NCBI GenBank assembly: GCA_023145835.1
Contig: JAGLDH010000008.1
Span: 1 to 64,000 of the forward strand
Origin: Methylococcales bacterium
GTDB taxonomy: Bacteria; Pseudomonadota; Gammaproteobacteria; Methylococcales; Methylomonadaceae
Length of the DNA: 64,000 nucleotides
Direction: 5' to 3'
Part shown: positions 25,650-35,078 of the stretch, piece by piece
Layout: every line of letters begins with the position of its first letter
How positions within the stretch are numbered: the stretch's first letter is position 1
The notes under the pieces: model-generated
What the model was told of the DNA's origin: nothing
Seen by the model: the letters and a program-made list of their open reading frames with translations, nothing else
The model's database searches: none
Position numbers and translations under genes: made by a program

Positions 25650-26749
25650 ATACAACAGAAGAAATCATAGAAGATTTACGTCAAGGTAAAATGGTCATCA
25701 TTATGGATGATGAGGATCGTGAAAATGAAGGTGACTTAGTCATGGCGGCATCATTTGCTGAGCCTAAAGATATTAATTTTATGGCAAAGTATGGGCGTGG
25801 CTTAATCTGTTTGACGTTAACACGTGATAGATGTCAGCAGCTTAGACTGCCTTTAATGGTGAATGAAAATAAAACAGCTCATTCTACTAATTTTACTGTG
25901 TCTATTGAAGCTGCAAAGGGTGTCACGACGGGTATATCTGCAGCCGACCGAGCTTTAACAGTACAAGCAGCTGTAGCTAAAAATGCAACACCTGATGATT
26001 TGATTCAACCGGGGCATATATTTCCTCTTATGGCACAAGCAGGAGGTGTGCTTAATCGAGCTGGTCATACAGAGGCTGGGTGTGATTTATCAAGATTAGC
26101 TGGCGTAGAACCTGCAGCTGTAATAGTTGAAATATTGAATGAAGATGGCTCGATGGCAAGGCGTACAGATCTAGAGGTGTTTGCAAAACAACATAATCTT
26201 AAAATGGGCACAATTGCTGATTTGATTCATTATAGAATTCAGCATGAAAATACCCTAGAACGAATTAGTGAATGTAATTACCCAACAGAGTATGGTGATT
26301 TTATGCTCTATGCTTATCAGGATATGAATGATGATAATGTTCATTTAGCATTAGTTATGGGAGATGTGTCGGGTGAAAAGCCTGTTTTAGTTAGGGTTCA
26401 TGCTAGAAACTTATTGGATGATTTATTTTCATCAAAAAGATCTGATAGTTCAATAGCTATAACTGAGGCTATGACAAAAATTGCAGAAGAAGGTCGAGGT
26501 ATTTTGGTTGTTATTAGACAAAATGAGGATAACAAATCGTTGGTTGAGCATATTCACCAATATCATATGCTTGATAATGGTGTTGTTCAGACAGAGCAAT
26601 CTGATAAAAAATCGGATTGGCGTACAACAGGAACAGGTGCTAGAATTTTAGCTGACTTAGGTGTGTGTCAGTTAAAAGTAATGGGTGCAGAAAAAAAATA
26701 TTTTGGACTTTCTGGATATAATCTAGAAGTCGTAGAGCACACTGAATAG
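25646..26749 (+). CDS. ribBA: DHBP synthase RibB fused to a degenerate GTP cyclohydrolase II-like domain
   Basis: Residues 1-200 are 3,4-dihydroxy-2-butanone 4-phosphate synthase: MDDEDRENEGDLVMAA, the TNFTVSIEA region, RAGHTEAGCDL and CLTL are intact. Residues 205-367 align with GTP cyclohydrolase II (VRVHARNLLDDLFSS, RGILVVIRQ, RTTGTGARILADLGV). The zinc-binding cysteines of the usual GDvFgSlrCDC segment are absent (here LLDDLFSSKRSDSS), so this half is probably not a functional cyclohydrolase. A separate ribA should then exist elsewhere. Length 367 matches other RibBX-type proteins. Confidence 0.92.
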   Translation: MNTTEEIIEDLRQGKMVIIMDDEDRENEGDLVMAASFAEPKDINFMAKYGRGLICLTLTRDRCQQLRLPLMVNENKTAHSTNFTVSIEAAKGVTTGISAADRALTVQAAVAKNATPDDLIQPGHIFPLMAQAGGVLNRAGHTEAGCDLSRLAGVEPAAVIVEILNEDGSMARRTDLEVFAKQHNLKMGTIADLIHYRIQHENTLERISECNYPTEYGDFMLYAYQDMNDDNVHLALVMGDVSGEKPVLVRVHARNLLDDLFSSKRSDSSIAITEAMTKIAEEGRGILVVIRQNEDNKSLVEHIHQYHMLDNGVVQTEQSDKKSDWRTTGTGARILADLGVCQLKVMGAEKKYFGLSGYNLEVVEHTE

Positions 26750-26806
26750 AAAAGTGAATTTACTATAATTTCGCTTTGAGCCTTAATTTAGAATAAGTAG
26801 AGAAAA

Positions 26807-27283
26807 ATGTCGACAATAGAAATAATAGAAGGAAATTTATCAGCTCAAGGTGGTAAATTTTGTATTGTAGCCTCTCGTTTTAACAGCTTTATAGTGGAGC
26901 AGCTAGAAGGTGGAGCTATTGATGCCCTGATTCGGCATGGTGCTAATAAAGACGATATTCGTTTGGTAAAAGCTCCAGGGGCGTTTGAACTGCCTATGGT
27001 TGTTCAACGTGTTGCGACAACAAAGAAATATGATGCAATTATAGCTTTAGGGGCAGTTATTCGTGGTGGAACACCTCATTTTGAATATGTCGCGGGTGAA
27101 TGTGTAAAAGGGATTGCTTCTGTTTCTTTGCAATATGATGTGCCAGTTAGTTTTGGTGTATTGACTGTTGATAGTATTGAGCAAGCCATAGAGCGTGCAG
27201 GGACGAAAGCAGGAAACAAAGGAGCAGAAGCCGCAATGTCTGCTATTGAAATGGTTAGTTTATTTAATAACTTGGAAGCTTAA
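26807..27283 (+). CDS. ribH: 6,7-dimethyl-8-ribityllumazine synthase
   Basis: RibH condenses the RibB and RibD products to lumazine and forms an icosahedral or pentameric shell. The family shows [26 protein letters not shown], the [14 protein letters not shown] active-site segment with the catalytic histidine, and [14 protein letters not shown]. Length 158 is standard. It overlaps the nusB start by one base. Confidence 0.95.
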   Translation: MSTIEIIEGNLSAQGGKFCIVASRFNSFIVEQLEGGAIDALIRHGANKDDIRLVKAPGAFELPMVVQRVATTKKYDAIIALGAVIRGGTPHFEYVAGECVKGIASVSLQYDVPVSFGVLTVDSIEQAIERAGTKAGNKGAEAAMSAIEMVSLFNNLEA

Positions 27284-27720
27284 TGAGTTCGGCAAAAACA
27301 AACGCAAGAAGGTGTGCTGTCCAAGCTCTTTATCAATGGCAGGTGTCGGGTGAGAGTTTGAGTAGGATAGAAATGAATTTCTTGGAGGAAGAGCGGTTGA
27401 AAGGAGCGCAGAAAAAATATTTTTCTGAGATTTTTCATGGAGTACCGAAGCAACTTAATGTAATTGATGAGGCATTAACTGAATTTGTTGACAGACCCGT
27501 GGAGAAAATAGATCCAGTTGAACGGGCAATTTTAAGAATTGGTACTTACGAATTGATTAACCGGCTGGATATACCCTATAAAGTGATCATAAATGAAGGT
27601 GTAAATTTGGCTAAGTTTTTTGGTGCAGATGGTAGTCATAAATATGTTAATGGTATTTTAGATAAGGTTTCTAAAAAAAAACGTGCATTGGAAATTAATG
27701 CTAAGTTAGATAAAAAATAA
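27283..27720 (+). CDS. nusB: Transcription antitermination protein NusB
   Basis: NusB with S10 binds boxA RNA in rRNA antitermination. The all-helical sequence begins RRCAVQALYQWQVSG and contains FVDRPVEKIDPVERAILRIG and INEGVNLAKFFGADGSHKYVNG, the family's conserved helices. Length 145 fits. Coupling to ribH is the usual gammaproteobacterial order. Confidence 0.95.
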   Translation: MSSAKTNARRCAVQALYQWQVSGESLSRIEMNFLEEERLKGAQKKYFSEIFHGVPKQLNVIDEALTEFVDRPVEKIDPVERAILRIGTYELINRLDIPYKVIINEGVNLAKFFGADGSHKYVNGILDKVSKKKRALEINAKLDKK

Positions 27721-27733
27721 TGGGTGCTGGGAA

Positions 27734-28669
27734 GTGTCTATTTCAGAGTTTGGATTAATTGAGAAATATTTCATAAAAAAAATACAAAGAGGATCTGTTA
27801 ACCGGATAGGAATTGGGGACGATTGTGCTTTAATAGATGTGCCTTTAGGCTATGAGCTTGTGATAACAACTGATACTATGGTCGAAGGAGTGCATTTCTT
27901 TTCTGGTGCAGACCCTAGGTTATTAGGACAGAAATTATTAGCAGTTAATTTAAGTGATTTAGCTGCAATGGGAGCAGAGCCAACTTCAGTTACATTAGCG
28001 TTAACTTTGCGTGAAGTTAATGAAAGCTGGTTAAAAGAATTTTCGGAAGGATTCTTAGGTTTAGCAAATCAATTTTCTGTTGATTTGATTGGTGGAGATA
28101 CAACTTCTGGTGCGCTAATACTGACGGTTCAGGCTGTGGGGTTAGTTCCTAAAGGACGAGCAATGCTTCGGTCTTCTGCACAAATAGATGATTTTATCTT
28201 TGTTACAGGAAACCTTGGTGATGCTGGATTGGGGTTTAAAATAGAAAAAGGTAATGACTGTTTTTCTTCTGATGATGCATTGAAAAAATTTCATCAGCCT
28301 TTTCCAAAAATAAATGAAGGACTTGCAATAAGAGATTGTGCAAATTCTTGTATTGATATTTCGGATGGGTTGGCATCAGATTTAAAGCATATCCTGAAAC
28401 AAAGTGGCGTCGGAGCTAAATTAGATTGGGATAAGATACCTTTGTCTAAGGGTGTCAAAAGATATATTGATACAACTGGAGATTGGCAGATGCCTTTGTC
28501 TGCAGGAGAAGATTATGAATTATGTTTTACGGTGAGCCCTGATAAGGTTGATTCAATTGATATAGATTGTACTCATGTGGGTGTGATTGAAGCAAAAGCT
28601 GGATTAAGAATTCAGCGGCTAGGTAAAACTGAAGAGTTGGTGGTAAAAGGGTTTGAACATTTTTCTTGA
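27734..28669 (+). CDS. thiL: Thiamine-monophosphate kinase
   Basis: ThiL phosphorylates thiamine monophosphate to thiamine diphosphate. Landmarks are the N-terminal FGLIEKYF, GIGDDCALI, TTDTMVEGVHF, KLLAVNLSDLAAMGAEP, GGDTTSG and CIDISDGLASDL, with LSAGEDYELCF near the C-terminus. The start is GTG at 27734, preceded by TGGGTG, and gives 311 residues as expected. It follows nusB by 13 bases. Confidence 0.94.
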   Translation: MSISEFGLIEKYFIKKIQRGSVNRIGIGDDCALIDVPLGYELVITTDTMVEGVHFFSGADPRLLGQKLLAVNLSDLAAMGAEPTSVTLALTLREVNESWLKEFSEGFLGLANQFSVDLIGGDTTSGALILTVQAVGLVPKGRAMLRSSAQIDDFIFVTGNLGDAGLGFKIEKGNDCFSSDDALKKFHQPFPKINEGLAIRDCANSCIDISDGLASDLKHILKQSGVGAKLDWDKIPLSKGVKRYIDTTGDWQMPLSAGEDYELCFTVSPDKVDSIDIDCTHVGVIEAKAGLRIQRLGKTEELVVKGFEHFS

Positions 28670-28709
28670 TACAGCATATGGTAAAAATAAATTGTCAGTT
28701 AGGCAGATT

Positions 28710-29150
28710 ATGTCTACGCCCGTTTTATTTTTAGCCTTTGGGTTTGGTTCTGGGTTAGTTAAAAAAATGCCTGGAACTATGGGTACGGTGGCTGCAATTC
28801 CTATTTACCTGATCTTTATTCAAGCTGAGTTATGGGTATATAGTGTTCTAACAGTTTTCTCTGTGTTAATCGGATTTGTTATTTGTGGTCGTGCTGCTGA
28901 CTTGTTGGGCGAACATGATTTTGGCGGAATTGTGTGGGATGAGATTGCAGGATTTCTGATAACTATGTGGTTGGTTCCTTTTTCGTGGTATTCAGTTTTA
29001 GTAGGGTTTGCATTGTTTAGATTTTTTGATATTGTTAAGCCATGGCCAATAAAATGGGTCGATCAAAAGGTTGATGGAGGACTCGGTATTATGCTTGATG
29101 ATGTAATGGCGGGCATCATGGCTGGAATAATACTATATTATGTGGTGTAA
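28710..29150 (+). CDS. pgpA: Phosphatidylglycerophosphatase A
   Basis: PgpA dephosphorylates phosphatidylglycerol phosphate at the inner membrane. The family signatures FLAFGFGSGL, PGTMGTVAAIP, GGIVWDEIAGF, FRFFDIVKPWPI and GIMLDDVMAGI are present with 3-4 membrane spans. The ATG at 28710 gives 146 residues. Homologues suggest a few more N-terminal residues, so TTG at 28692 could be the true start; TTG at 28653 overlaps thiL and has poor ribosome-binding spacing. It is the last gene of the rib-nusB-thiL run. Confidence 0.9.
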   Translation: MSTPVLFLAFGFGSGLVKKMPGTMGTVAAIPIYLIFIQAELWVYSVLTVFSVLIGFVICGRAADLLGEHDFGGIVWDEIAGFLITMWLVPFSWYSVLVGFALFRFFDIVKPWPIKWVDQKVDGGLGIMLDDVMAGIMAGIILYYVV

Positions 29151-29231
29151 AATAACTGAGATGATATATGTTGAGTACACGGTAATACATGGACTGATAA
29201 ATTTAATAGATGGAAATAAAAAATATTTAGC

Positions 29232-29259
29232 TTGCTAAAGTATAAATAATCCTTATAAT
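29232..29259 (+). promoter_or_regulatory. Predicted sigma-70 promoter for tRNA-fMet
   Basis: TTGCTA (29232-29237) and TATAAT (29254-29259) are spaced by 16 bases and lie 14 bases before the tRNA. Confidence 0.55.
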
Positions 29260-29272
29260 GGAACAAATCAAT

Positions 29273-29349
<77 letters not shown>

Positions 29350-29610
29350 AATCAATCGGCAGTTTTCAATTGACCTTAAGTAGAGAGATCTTCCTATTGG
29401 TCGTCAGAAGCATATAAATAACAGCTTAAATAATTTCTTGTAAATAATTGGCAATGTTTTTATCCTTACATGTTTGTCTTGATGCTCTTAGTTCCTTTTT
29501 AGGTTTGATTTTAGAGTTTTAAGTTAAGTAATTATTTGTTTGGATAAAGCAGATCATGGGTTGCAGAGTTAATTTAAGAAAATATATTCCAGTATAGTTG
29601 GTGAGAAAGA

Positions 29611-29640
29611 TTGTACTTGCTAAAAGCGATAATGTATAAT
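29611..29640 (+). promoter_or_regulatory. Predicted sigma-70 promoter of the rimP-nusA-infB operon
   Basis: TTGTAC (29611-29616) and TATAAT (29635-29640) are separated by 18 bases. Transcription from here would begin near 29647 and produce a leader of about 200 nt before rimP. Confidence 0.55.
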
Positions 29641-29749
29641 ATCTGCCATTAATATGGATCGTTTGTTCTTTCATGTGTAACGATTGTTTTTGTCTCATGA
29701 AAAAGGTAGGTGCTTGTTTGTTCCCGTCTTTAGTAGACAAGCTTTAGTG

Positions 29750-29771
29750 AAGCCCCTTTTTGGGGTTTTTT
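29750..29771 (+). terminator. Leader terminator/attenuator 1
   Basis: AAGCCCC pairs with GGGGTTT (one G-U) around five T residues and is followed by a T-rich run. It lies in the rimP leader, downstream of the predicted promoter. Confidence 0.6.
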
Positions 29772-29808
29772 GTTTTCTGGGCTTGAGAAGATTAAGCCGA
29801 TTTTATGG

Positions 29809-29830
29809 AAGAGCCAGTGGCTCTTTTTTT
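29809..29830 (+). terminator. Leader terminator/attenuator 2
   Basis: AGAGCC and GGCTCT form a 6-bp stem with a 3-nt loop, followed by seven T residues, 25 bases before the rimP ATG. Together with the previous hairpin it forms a tandem arrangement that transcription must read through to reach nusA. Confidence 0.7.
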
Positions 29831-29855
29831 ATGGGTATAAGAAAAGTGAGGCAAT

Positions 29856-30341
29856 ATGAAGCAGGCTCCTGAGCATTTGGTGGATTTAATTGAACCAATT
29901 GTAGAAGGCTTGGGGTATGAATGTATTGGAATTGAATACAACCCACATCCTAAAAATGGTCTGCTAAGAGTTTATATTGACGCTGAGCAGGGTGTTCTGC
30001 TTGAAGACTGTACTAAGGTGAGTCATCAGATTAGTGGAATGCTTGATGTTGAAGACCCTATTTCCGATAATTATGAGTTAGAAGTTTCTTCTCCTGGTAT
30101 AGATAGACCTTTTTTTAAATTAAGTCAGTTTGAGCAATTTATTGGCAGTACAGTGACAGTGAATTTATTTAAACCCATAAATAAACAAAGAAAAATTACA
30201 GGTCAGATTATAAATGTTGAAGAAGGTATTATTTTTCTTCAACTAGCAGACCAAAGTATAGAAATTCCATTTCAGGTAATGAGCAAGGCTCGGCTGGTGC
30301 CTGAATATTTGATTAAAAAAGGAGGGCGTAATGGAAAATAA
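29856..30341 (+). CDS. rimP: Ribosome maturation factor RimP
   Basis: RimP helps assemble the 30S subunit. The sequence shows GYECIGIEYNP, LLRVYIDAEQGV, LEDCTKVSHQISGMLD and the EVSSPGIDRPFF signature, then a C-terminal Sm-like barrel. Length 161 is slightly over E. coli (150). GTGAGG precedes the ATG. Its stop lies 11 bases past the nusA start, so the two are coupled. Confidence 0.94.
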   Translation: MKQAPEHLVDLIEPIVEGLGYECIGIEYNPHPKNGLLRVYIDAEQGVLLEDCTKVSHQISGMLDVEDPISDNYELEVSSPGIDRPFFKLSQFEQFIGSTVTVNLFKPINKQRKITGQIINVEEGIIFLQLADQSIEIPFQVMSKARLVPEYLIKKGGRNGK

Positions 30342-31848
30342 AGAAATTTTATTGGTTGCAGATGTTTTTGCAAATGAAAAGGATATCGATAAAGAAATTG
30401 TCTTTGAGGCACTGGAGTCAGCATTAGCTGCTGCAGCTATAAAGCGTCATGATAATCAAATTAGTGCCCGAGTTAAAATTGATCGAACAACTGGAGAATA
30501 TAAAACATTTCGTCGCTGGGAAGTAATGGCTGAAAATAATGAGATTGATGGAGATCTTGAGTTTCCAGCCTCTCAAACGTTACTTGAAGTAGCTCAGATG
30601 GATGACTCTGATGTTGAAGTAGGTGATTTTGTTGAAGAAGAAGTTGATTCTGTTGCATTTTGTCGAATAGCAGCCCAAACAGCTAAACAAGTCATTATTC
30701 AAAAAATCAGAGAAGCTGAGCGTAAAAAAATAGTTGAAGCATATAAAGATAGAGTAGGCGAATTAATTACTGGATCAGTCAAACGACTGGAAAAAGGGAG
30801 TGTTTATCTGGATCTGGGAGGGCATGTTGAGGCCTATATTGCTCGATCAGATATGATTCCTAGAGAATCGATTCGGATTGGAGATCGTGTTCGGGGTTAC
30901 TTAAAAGAAGTTCGTTCGGAAGTTCGGGGTCCTCAATTATTTATAAGTCGGTCAGCTCCAGAATTATTGATTGCACTATTTAAACTTGAAGTGCCAGAAG
31001 TAGGAGAGGGGTTAATTGATGTTTTGGCTGCTGCTAGAGACCCTGGGTCAAGGGCAAAAATAGCGGTTAGAAGTAATGACCCAAGACTAGACCCAGTGGG
31101 AGCTTGTGTGGGAATGAGAGGTTCAAGAGTTCAAACTGTTTCAAATGAACTGGCTGGTGAACGAGTAGATATAATATTATGGAATGAAAATGATGCTCAG
31201 TTTGTTATTAATGCTATGTCTCCAGCAGAAATAGAATCGATTGTTGTTGATGAAGATAAACACAGTATTGATATATCTGTTGCAACGGATAATTTATCAC
31301 AAGCGATAGGGCGAGGTGGGCAAAATGTTCGCTTGGCAACTGAGCTGACAGGGTGGGAGCTGAATGTTCGTGATGCGAACGAAGCCGACTCTTTAAATGA
31401 AGAGGAAGTTGAAAAAACAAAACAAATCTTTATTGATCAACTGGATGTTGATGAGGAAATTGCAGATGTATTGGTTGAAGTGGGCTTAACCAATGTTGAA
31501 GAAATTGCTTATATTCCAGTTGAAGAAATGATGGAAATAGATGGGTTTGATGAAGAGTTGGTAGAAGCATTAAGAAGTAGGGCAAAAGATGCTGTATTAA
31601 TTAATGCGATTGCATCAGAAGAAGCTATCGAAACTTCTGAACCAGCCCAGGATCTTTTGAATATGGAAGGAATGGATGAGGACTTAGCTCATGAAATGGC
31701 TGCAAAAGAAATTATTACGATGGAAAACTTAGCTGAGCAAGCGGTTGATGATCTTTTGATTTTTTCAGGAGTGGATGAAAAACGAGCAGGGCAATTGATT
31801 ATGAAGGCACGCGAACCATGGTTCGCAAATGGCGAGGGTGAAGGGTAG
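30331..31848 (+). CDS. nusA: Transcription termination/antitermination protein NusA
   Basis: NusA binds RNA polymerase and modulates pausing, termination and antitermination. Order: N-terminal RNAP-binding domain (1-130), S1 domain from about residue 138 (ITGSVKRLEKGSVYLDLG), two KH domains (VGACVGMRGSRVQ and SQAIGRGGQNVRLA), then two acidic C-terminal AR repeats (from about 365). Length 505 is close to E. coli (495). The attenuators upstream of rimP would allow NusA to control its own operon. Confidence 0.96.
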   Translation: MENKEILLVADVFANEKDIDKEIVFEALESALAAAAIKRHDNQISARVKIDRTTGEYKTFRRWEVMAENNEIDGDLEFPASQTLLEVAQMDDSDVEVGDFVEEEVDSVAFCRIAAQTAKQVIIQKIREAERKKIVEAYKDRVGELITGSVKRLEKGSVYLDLGGHVEAYIARSDMIPRESIRIGDRVRGYLKEVRSEVRGPQLFISRSAPELLIALFKLEVPEVGEGLIDVLAAARDPGSRAKIAVRSNDPRLDPVGACVGMRGSRVQTVSNELAGERVDIILWNENDAQFVINAMSPAEIESIVVDEDKHSIDISVATDNLSQAIGRGGQNVRLATELTGWELNVRDANEADSLNEEEVEKTKQIFIDQLDVDEEIADVLVEVGLTNVEEIAYIPVEEMMEIDGFDEELVEALRSRAKDAVLINAIASEEAIETSEPAQDLLNMEGMDEDLAHEMAAKEIITMENLAEQAVDDLLIFSGVDEKRAGQLIMKAREPWFANGEGEG

Positions 31849-31854
31849 GTTGAT

Positions 31855-34638
31855 ATGAGTGAAAAAACAGTAAAAGAATTAGCGGAAATGATTAAGATAC
31901 CTCTGGATCGCTTTCTAGAACAATTAAAAGAAGCTGGCATTTCTGCTTCTGATCCTGATGATTTAGTTAATGAGAAAGACCGTGTTAGTTTGTTAGACCA
32001 CCTTAGGAAAAGGCACGGTAAAGTAGTAGAAGAAGAAGAAAAAAAAGAAAAAACACCAAAAAAAATAACGTTAAAACGTAGAAAAGTTTCGGAATTAACA
32101 CAATCAAAAGGAGCTGGTGCAGCAGCAAAAACTGTTAGTGTTGAAGTACGAAAAAAAAGAACTTATGTAAAACGTAGCGAATCTGTTGTTACTGAAGAAG
32201 AAAAAGAAATTGATCGTGTAAAACATGTATTGGAAGAGCAAAAACAGCAAATAGCCGCAGAAAAAGAAGAGTGGAAGAAGCATGAAGAAAGTATTGGTGC
32301 ATCTCGAGAAGAGAATAAAAAGAATGAAGACAAAATATTGAGTGCTGATGAAACTAAAAAACAAGATGAAGAAACAAAAGAAAATGGCACGAGTACGGAA
32401 AATAAAATAAACAACATTTCTTCTGATGTTGAAAGTAGTGAAGTTTCTAGCGAGAAAAAAGAAGGGTTAACGAGTGAAAGTAAACCTGAAAGTTCAGAAG
32501 TTAATTCTCTTTCTGAAGAAGAAATAAAGGCAAAGCGTTTAGAGGCTGAGAAAAAAGCTCGCTTAGAAGCTTCGATAGAAAGAAATGCAGCGAAGGTAAG
32601 AAAGCAGGCTGAAGCCAAAAAACAAACGTTACATAAAAAGAAGCATGTGGGGGCAGCTGCAGCTGCAGCTAAAAATAGACCTGGAGGAGCGGCAAAAAAT
32701 ACTGGAACACCCGCATCTGCAGATAAAAGAAGGGGGTTTGCTCCTGGCCGAGGTCAGGCAATGCCAACAGGGGCTAGTAAAAAATTAAAAGGTAAAAAAG
32801 GAAAGCAAAAACGAATTCAATTAGCAGCAGAGGATGCTAAGCATCAATTTGAAAAACCTGTTGAAGCTATCATTAGAGATGTTGCTATCCCTGAAACCAT
32901 TATCGTTTCTGAACTTGCTTTAAAGATGAGTGTTAAGGCAGGTGAGGTAATCAAGCAATTAATGAAGCTTGGTATTATGACTACCATTAACCAAGTAATT
33001 GACCAAGAAACTGCGGTTATATTAGTTGAAGAGATGGGGCATAAGCCTATTATGCAAAGTGACGATGACTTAGAAAAAGAAATGCTTGCAGATGTACTTG
33101 ATCAGGAAGAGGCGGATAGTCGGGAAAAATCTCCAAGAGCACCTATTGTTACTATTATGGGGCATGTTGATCATGGGAAAACCTCACTTTTAGATTACAT
33201 TCGTAAAACCCGTGTTGCATCAGGTGAGGCTGGAGGGATTACCCAACATATTGGTGCGTATCAGGTTAAAACAGACCATGGGAGTGTGACTTTTCTGGAT
33301 ACTCCTGGACATGCTGCATTTACTGCAATGAGAGCTCGTGGAGCAGAAGTTACTGATGTTGTTATTGTTGTGGTGGCTGCAGATGATGGGGTGATGCCTC
33401 AGACAAAAGAAGCGATTGAGCATGCTAAGGCTGCAAAAGTTCCTTTGATTGTTGCCATCAATAAAATGGATAAGCCTGAAGCTAATCCTGAAAAAGTGAT
33501 GCAAGAAATGGCTAGCCTTGACGTAATTCCAGAGGACTGGGGTGGAGATGTTCAGTTTCTTAAGGTTTCAGCAAAAACAGGTGAGGGTATTGATGCGCTG
33601 ATCGAGTCATTGATTTTACAAACTGAAATATTAGAGTTGAAAGCACCTGTTGAAGGATCGGCATCTGGTTTTGTTATTGAGTCAAGACTTGACAAAGGGC
33701 GCGGAGCTGTTGCAACTATTTTGGTTCAAAAAGGAACTTTGAAAAAAGGACAAATTGTTTTATGTGGACATGAATATGGACGTATTCGTGCTATGTTTGA
33801 TGAAAGTGGGAATGCAATTGAGGACGCTGGACCTTCTGCTCCTGTTGAAATTCTTGGATTATCAGGAACACCAGAAGCCGGGGATGAATTTCTTTTTGCT
33901 CAGAATGAAAAGGCTGCTAAGGAGTTGGCAGAGCATAGAGAAGAAAGAAAGCGTTCTAGTAAACATGCAGCTCAGCAAGCATCTAAACTTGAGGAAGTAT
34001 TCTCTAAAATGGAAGCTGGTGATACTTCTACCTTAAATTTAGTAATAAAAACGGATGTGCAGGGTAGTTTGGAAGCGTTGCGTGAATCACTTATTCACTT
34101 ATCCAATGACGAAGTTTCTGTCAAGTGTGTTTATGGCGGAGTTGGTGGTATTAATGAAGGGGATGCGAATCTTGCCTTAGCATCAGGAGCTATTTTAATT
34201 GGATTTAATGTTCGTGCTGATGCCGCTGCACGAAAATTAATTTCTGAATCAGAAATTGATTTACATTATTATAGTATTATTTATGAGGCAATTGATGAAG
34301 TTAAGCGTGCAATAAACGGCATGTTAGCTCCTGAAATACAAGAGAAAATTGTTGGCTTGGCTGAAGTTAGAGATGTGTTTAAGTCACCAAAAATTGGAGC
34401 TATTGCTGGATGTATGGTTATTGACGGTTTTGTTAAAAGAAGTCTACCGATTAGAGTGCTACGTGATAATGTTGTAATTTACGAAGGACAGCTTGAATCA
34501 TTACGTCGATTTAAAGATGATGTGAATGATGTAAAAATGGGAATGGAATGTGGTATTGGTGTGAAAAATTACAACGATGTTAAAAATGGTGATCAAATAG
34601 AAGTATTTGAGCGTATTGAAGTAAAAAGAGAGTTGTAA
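31855..34638 (+). CDS. infB: Translation initiation factor IF-2
   Basis: IF-2 is the GTPase that places initiator tRNA on the ribosome. Residues 1-50 are the IF2N domain ([20 protein letters not shown]). Residues 60-310 are a highly charged lysine/glutamate-rich linker, and a second IF2N-like helix set follows. The G domain begins near residue 432 with [14 protein letters not shown], followed by DTPGHAAF and NKMDKPEA. Domains II-IV and C-terminal binding of fMet-tRNA follow to residue 927. A putative alternative start could exist inside the linker, as in E. coli, but I cannot fix one. Confidence 0.96.
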   Translation: MSEKTVKELAEMIKIPLDRFLEQLKEAGISASDPDDLVNEKDRVSLLDHLRKRHGKVVEEEEKKEKTPKKITLKRRKVSELTQSKGAGAAAKTVSVEVRKKRTYVKRSESVVTEEEKEIDRVKHVLEEQKQQIAAEKEEWKKHEESIGASREENKKNEDKILSADETKKQDEETKENGTSTENKINNISSDVESSEVSSEKKEGLTSESKPESSEVNSLSEEEIKAKRLEAEKKARLEASIERNAAKVRKQAEAKKQTLHKKKHVGAAAAAAKNRPGGAAKNTGTPASADKRRGFAPGRGQAMPTGASKKLKGKKGKQKRIQLAAEDAKHQFEKPVEAIIRDVAIPETIIVSELALKMSVKAGEVIKQLMKLGIMTTINQVIDQETAVILVEEMGHKPIMQSDDDLEKEMLADVLDQEEADSREKSPRAPIVTIMGHVDHGKTSLLDYIRKTRVASGEAGGITQHIGAYQVKTDHGSVTFLDTPGHAAFTAMRARGAEVTDVVIVVVAADDGVMPQTKEAIEHAKAAKVPLIVAINKMDKPEANPEKVMQEMASLDVIPEDWGGDVQFLKVSAKTGEGIDALIESLILQTEILELKAPVEGSASGFVIESRLDKGRGAVATILVQKGTLKKGQIVLCGHEYGRIRAMFDESGNAIEDAGPSAPVEILGLSGTPEAGDEFLFAQNEKAAKELAEHREERKRSSKHAAQQASKLEEVFSKMEAGDTSTLNLVIKTDVQGSLEALRESLIHLSNDEVSVKCVYGGVGGINEGDANLALASGAILIGFNVRADAAARKLISESEIDLHYYSIIYEAIDEVKRAINGMLAPEIQEKIVGLAEVRDVFKSPKIGAIAGCMVIDGFVKRSLPIRVLRDNVVIYEGQLESLRRFKDDVNDVKMGMECGIGVKNYNDVKNGDQIEVFERIEVKREL

Positions 34639-34644
34639 TTAAGC

Positions 34645-35007
34645 ATGGCTAAAGAATATGGGCGTAGTGAACGAGTTTCTTCACAAATGCAAAAAGAACT
34701 TGCTTATGTTTTACATCGAGAGATTGAAGATCCTCGGTTAGGCTTTATTACAGTTAATGAAGTTGTTGTCTCTAAAGATTTAGCGATGGCTAAAATTTAT
34801 GTGACAATCTTAAATGCTGATAATATCGAAAAAGCTAATAGTATTAATGCTTTGAACGAACTGGCTCCTATGATTCGACATCAAGTAGCAAAAAGAATGC
34901 GCTTAAGGCATATTTCTAATTTTAAGTTTTATTATGATAATTCATTTGATACTGGAATGAGAATTGCTGAACTATTGATTGATCATAATAAAAAAGAACA
35001 AGGATAG
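34645..35007 (+). CDS. rbfA: 30S ribosome-binding factor RbfA
   Basis: RbfA assists maturation of the 16S rRNA 5' end, notably in the cold. The KH-like fold shows the RVSSQMQKELAYVLHREIED helix and the LGFITVNEVVVSKDLAMAKI strands; the family's FYYDNSFDTGMRIAELL segment closes the domain. Length 120. It follows infB by 6 bases, the normal order. Confidence 0.95.
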   Translation: MAKEYGRSERVSSQMQKELAYVLHREIEDPRLGFITVNEVVVSKDLAMAKIYVTILNADNIEKANSINALNELAPMIRHQVAKRMRLRHISNFKFYYDNSFDTGMRIAELLIDHNKKEQG

Positions 35008-35078
35008 AGAGCTATTAGAAATTTAGTTTGATACTTGAAGTTGTATATTAAATATTTTTTAACTAAAGGGAGTCTTTG

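Noticed and set aside
29684-29872. 62-codon ORF overlapping the rimP start
   Set aside because: It crosses two terminator hairpins in the rimP leader and overlaps rimP; no family match.
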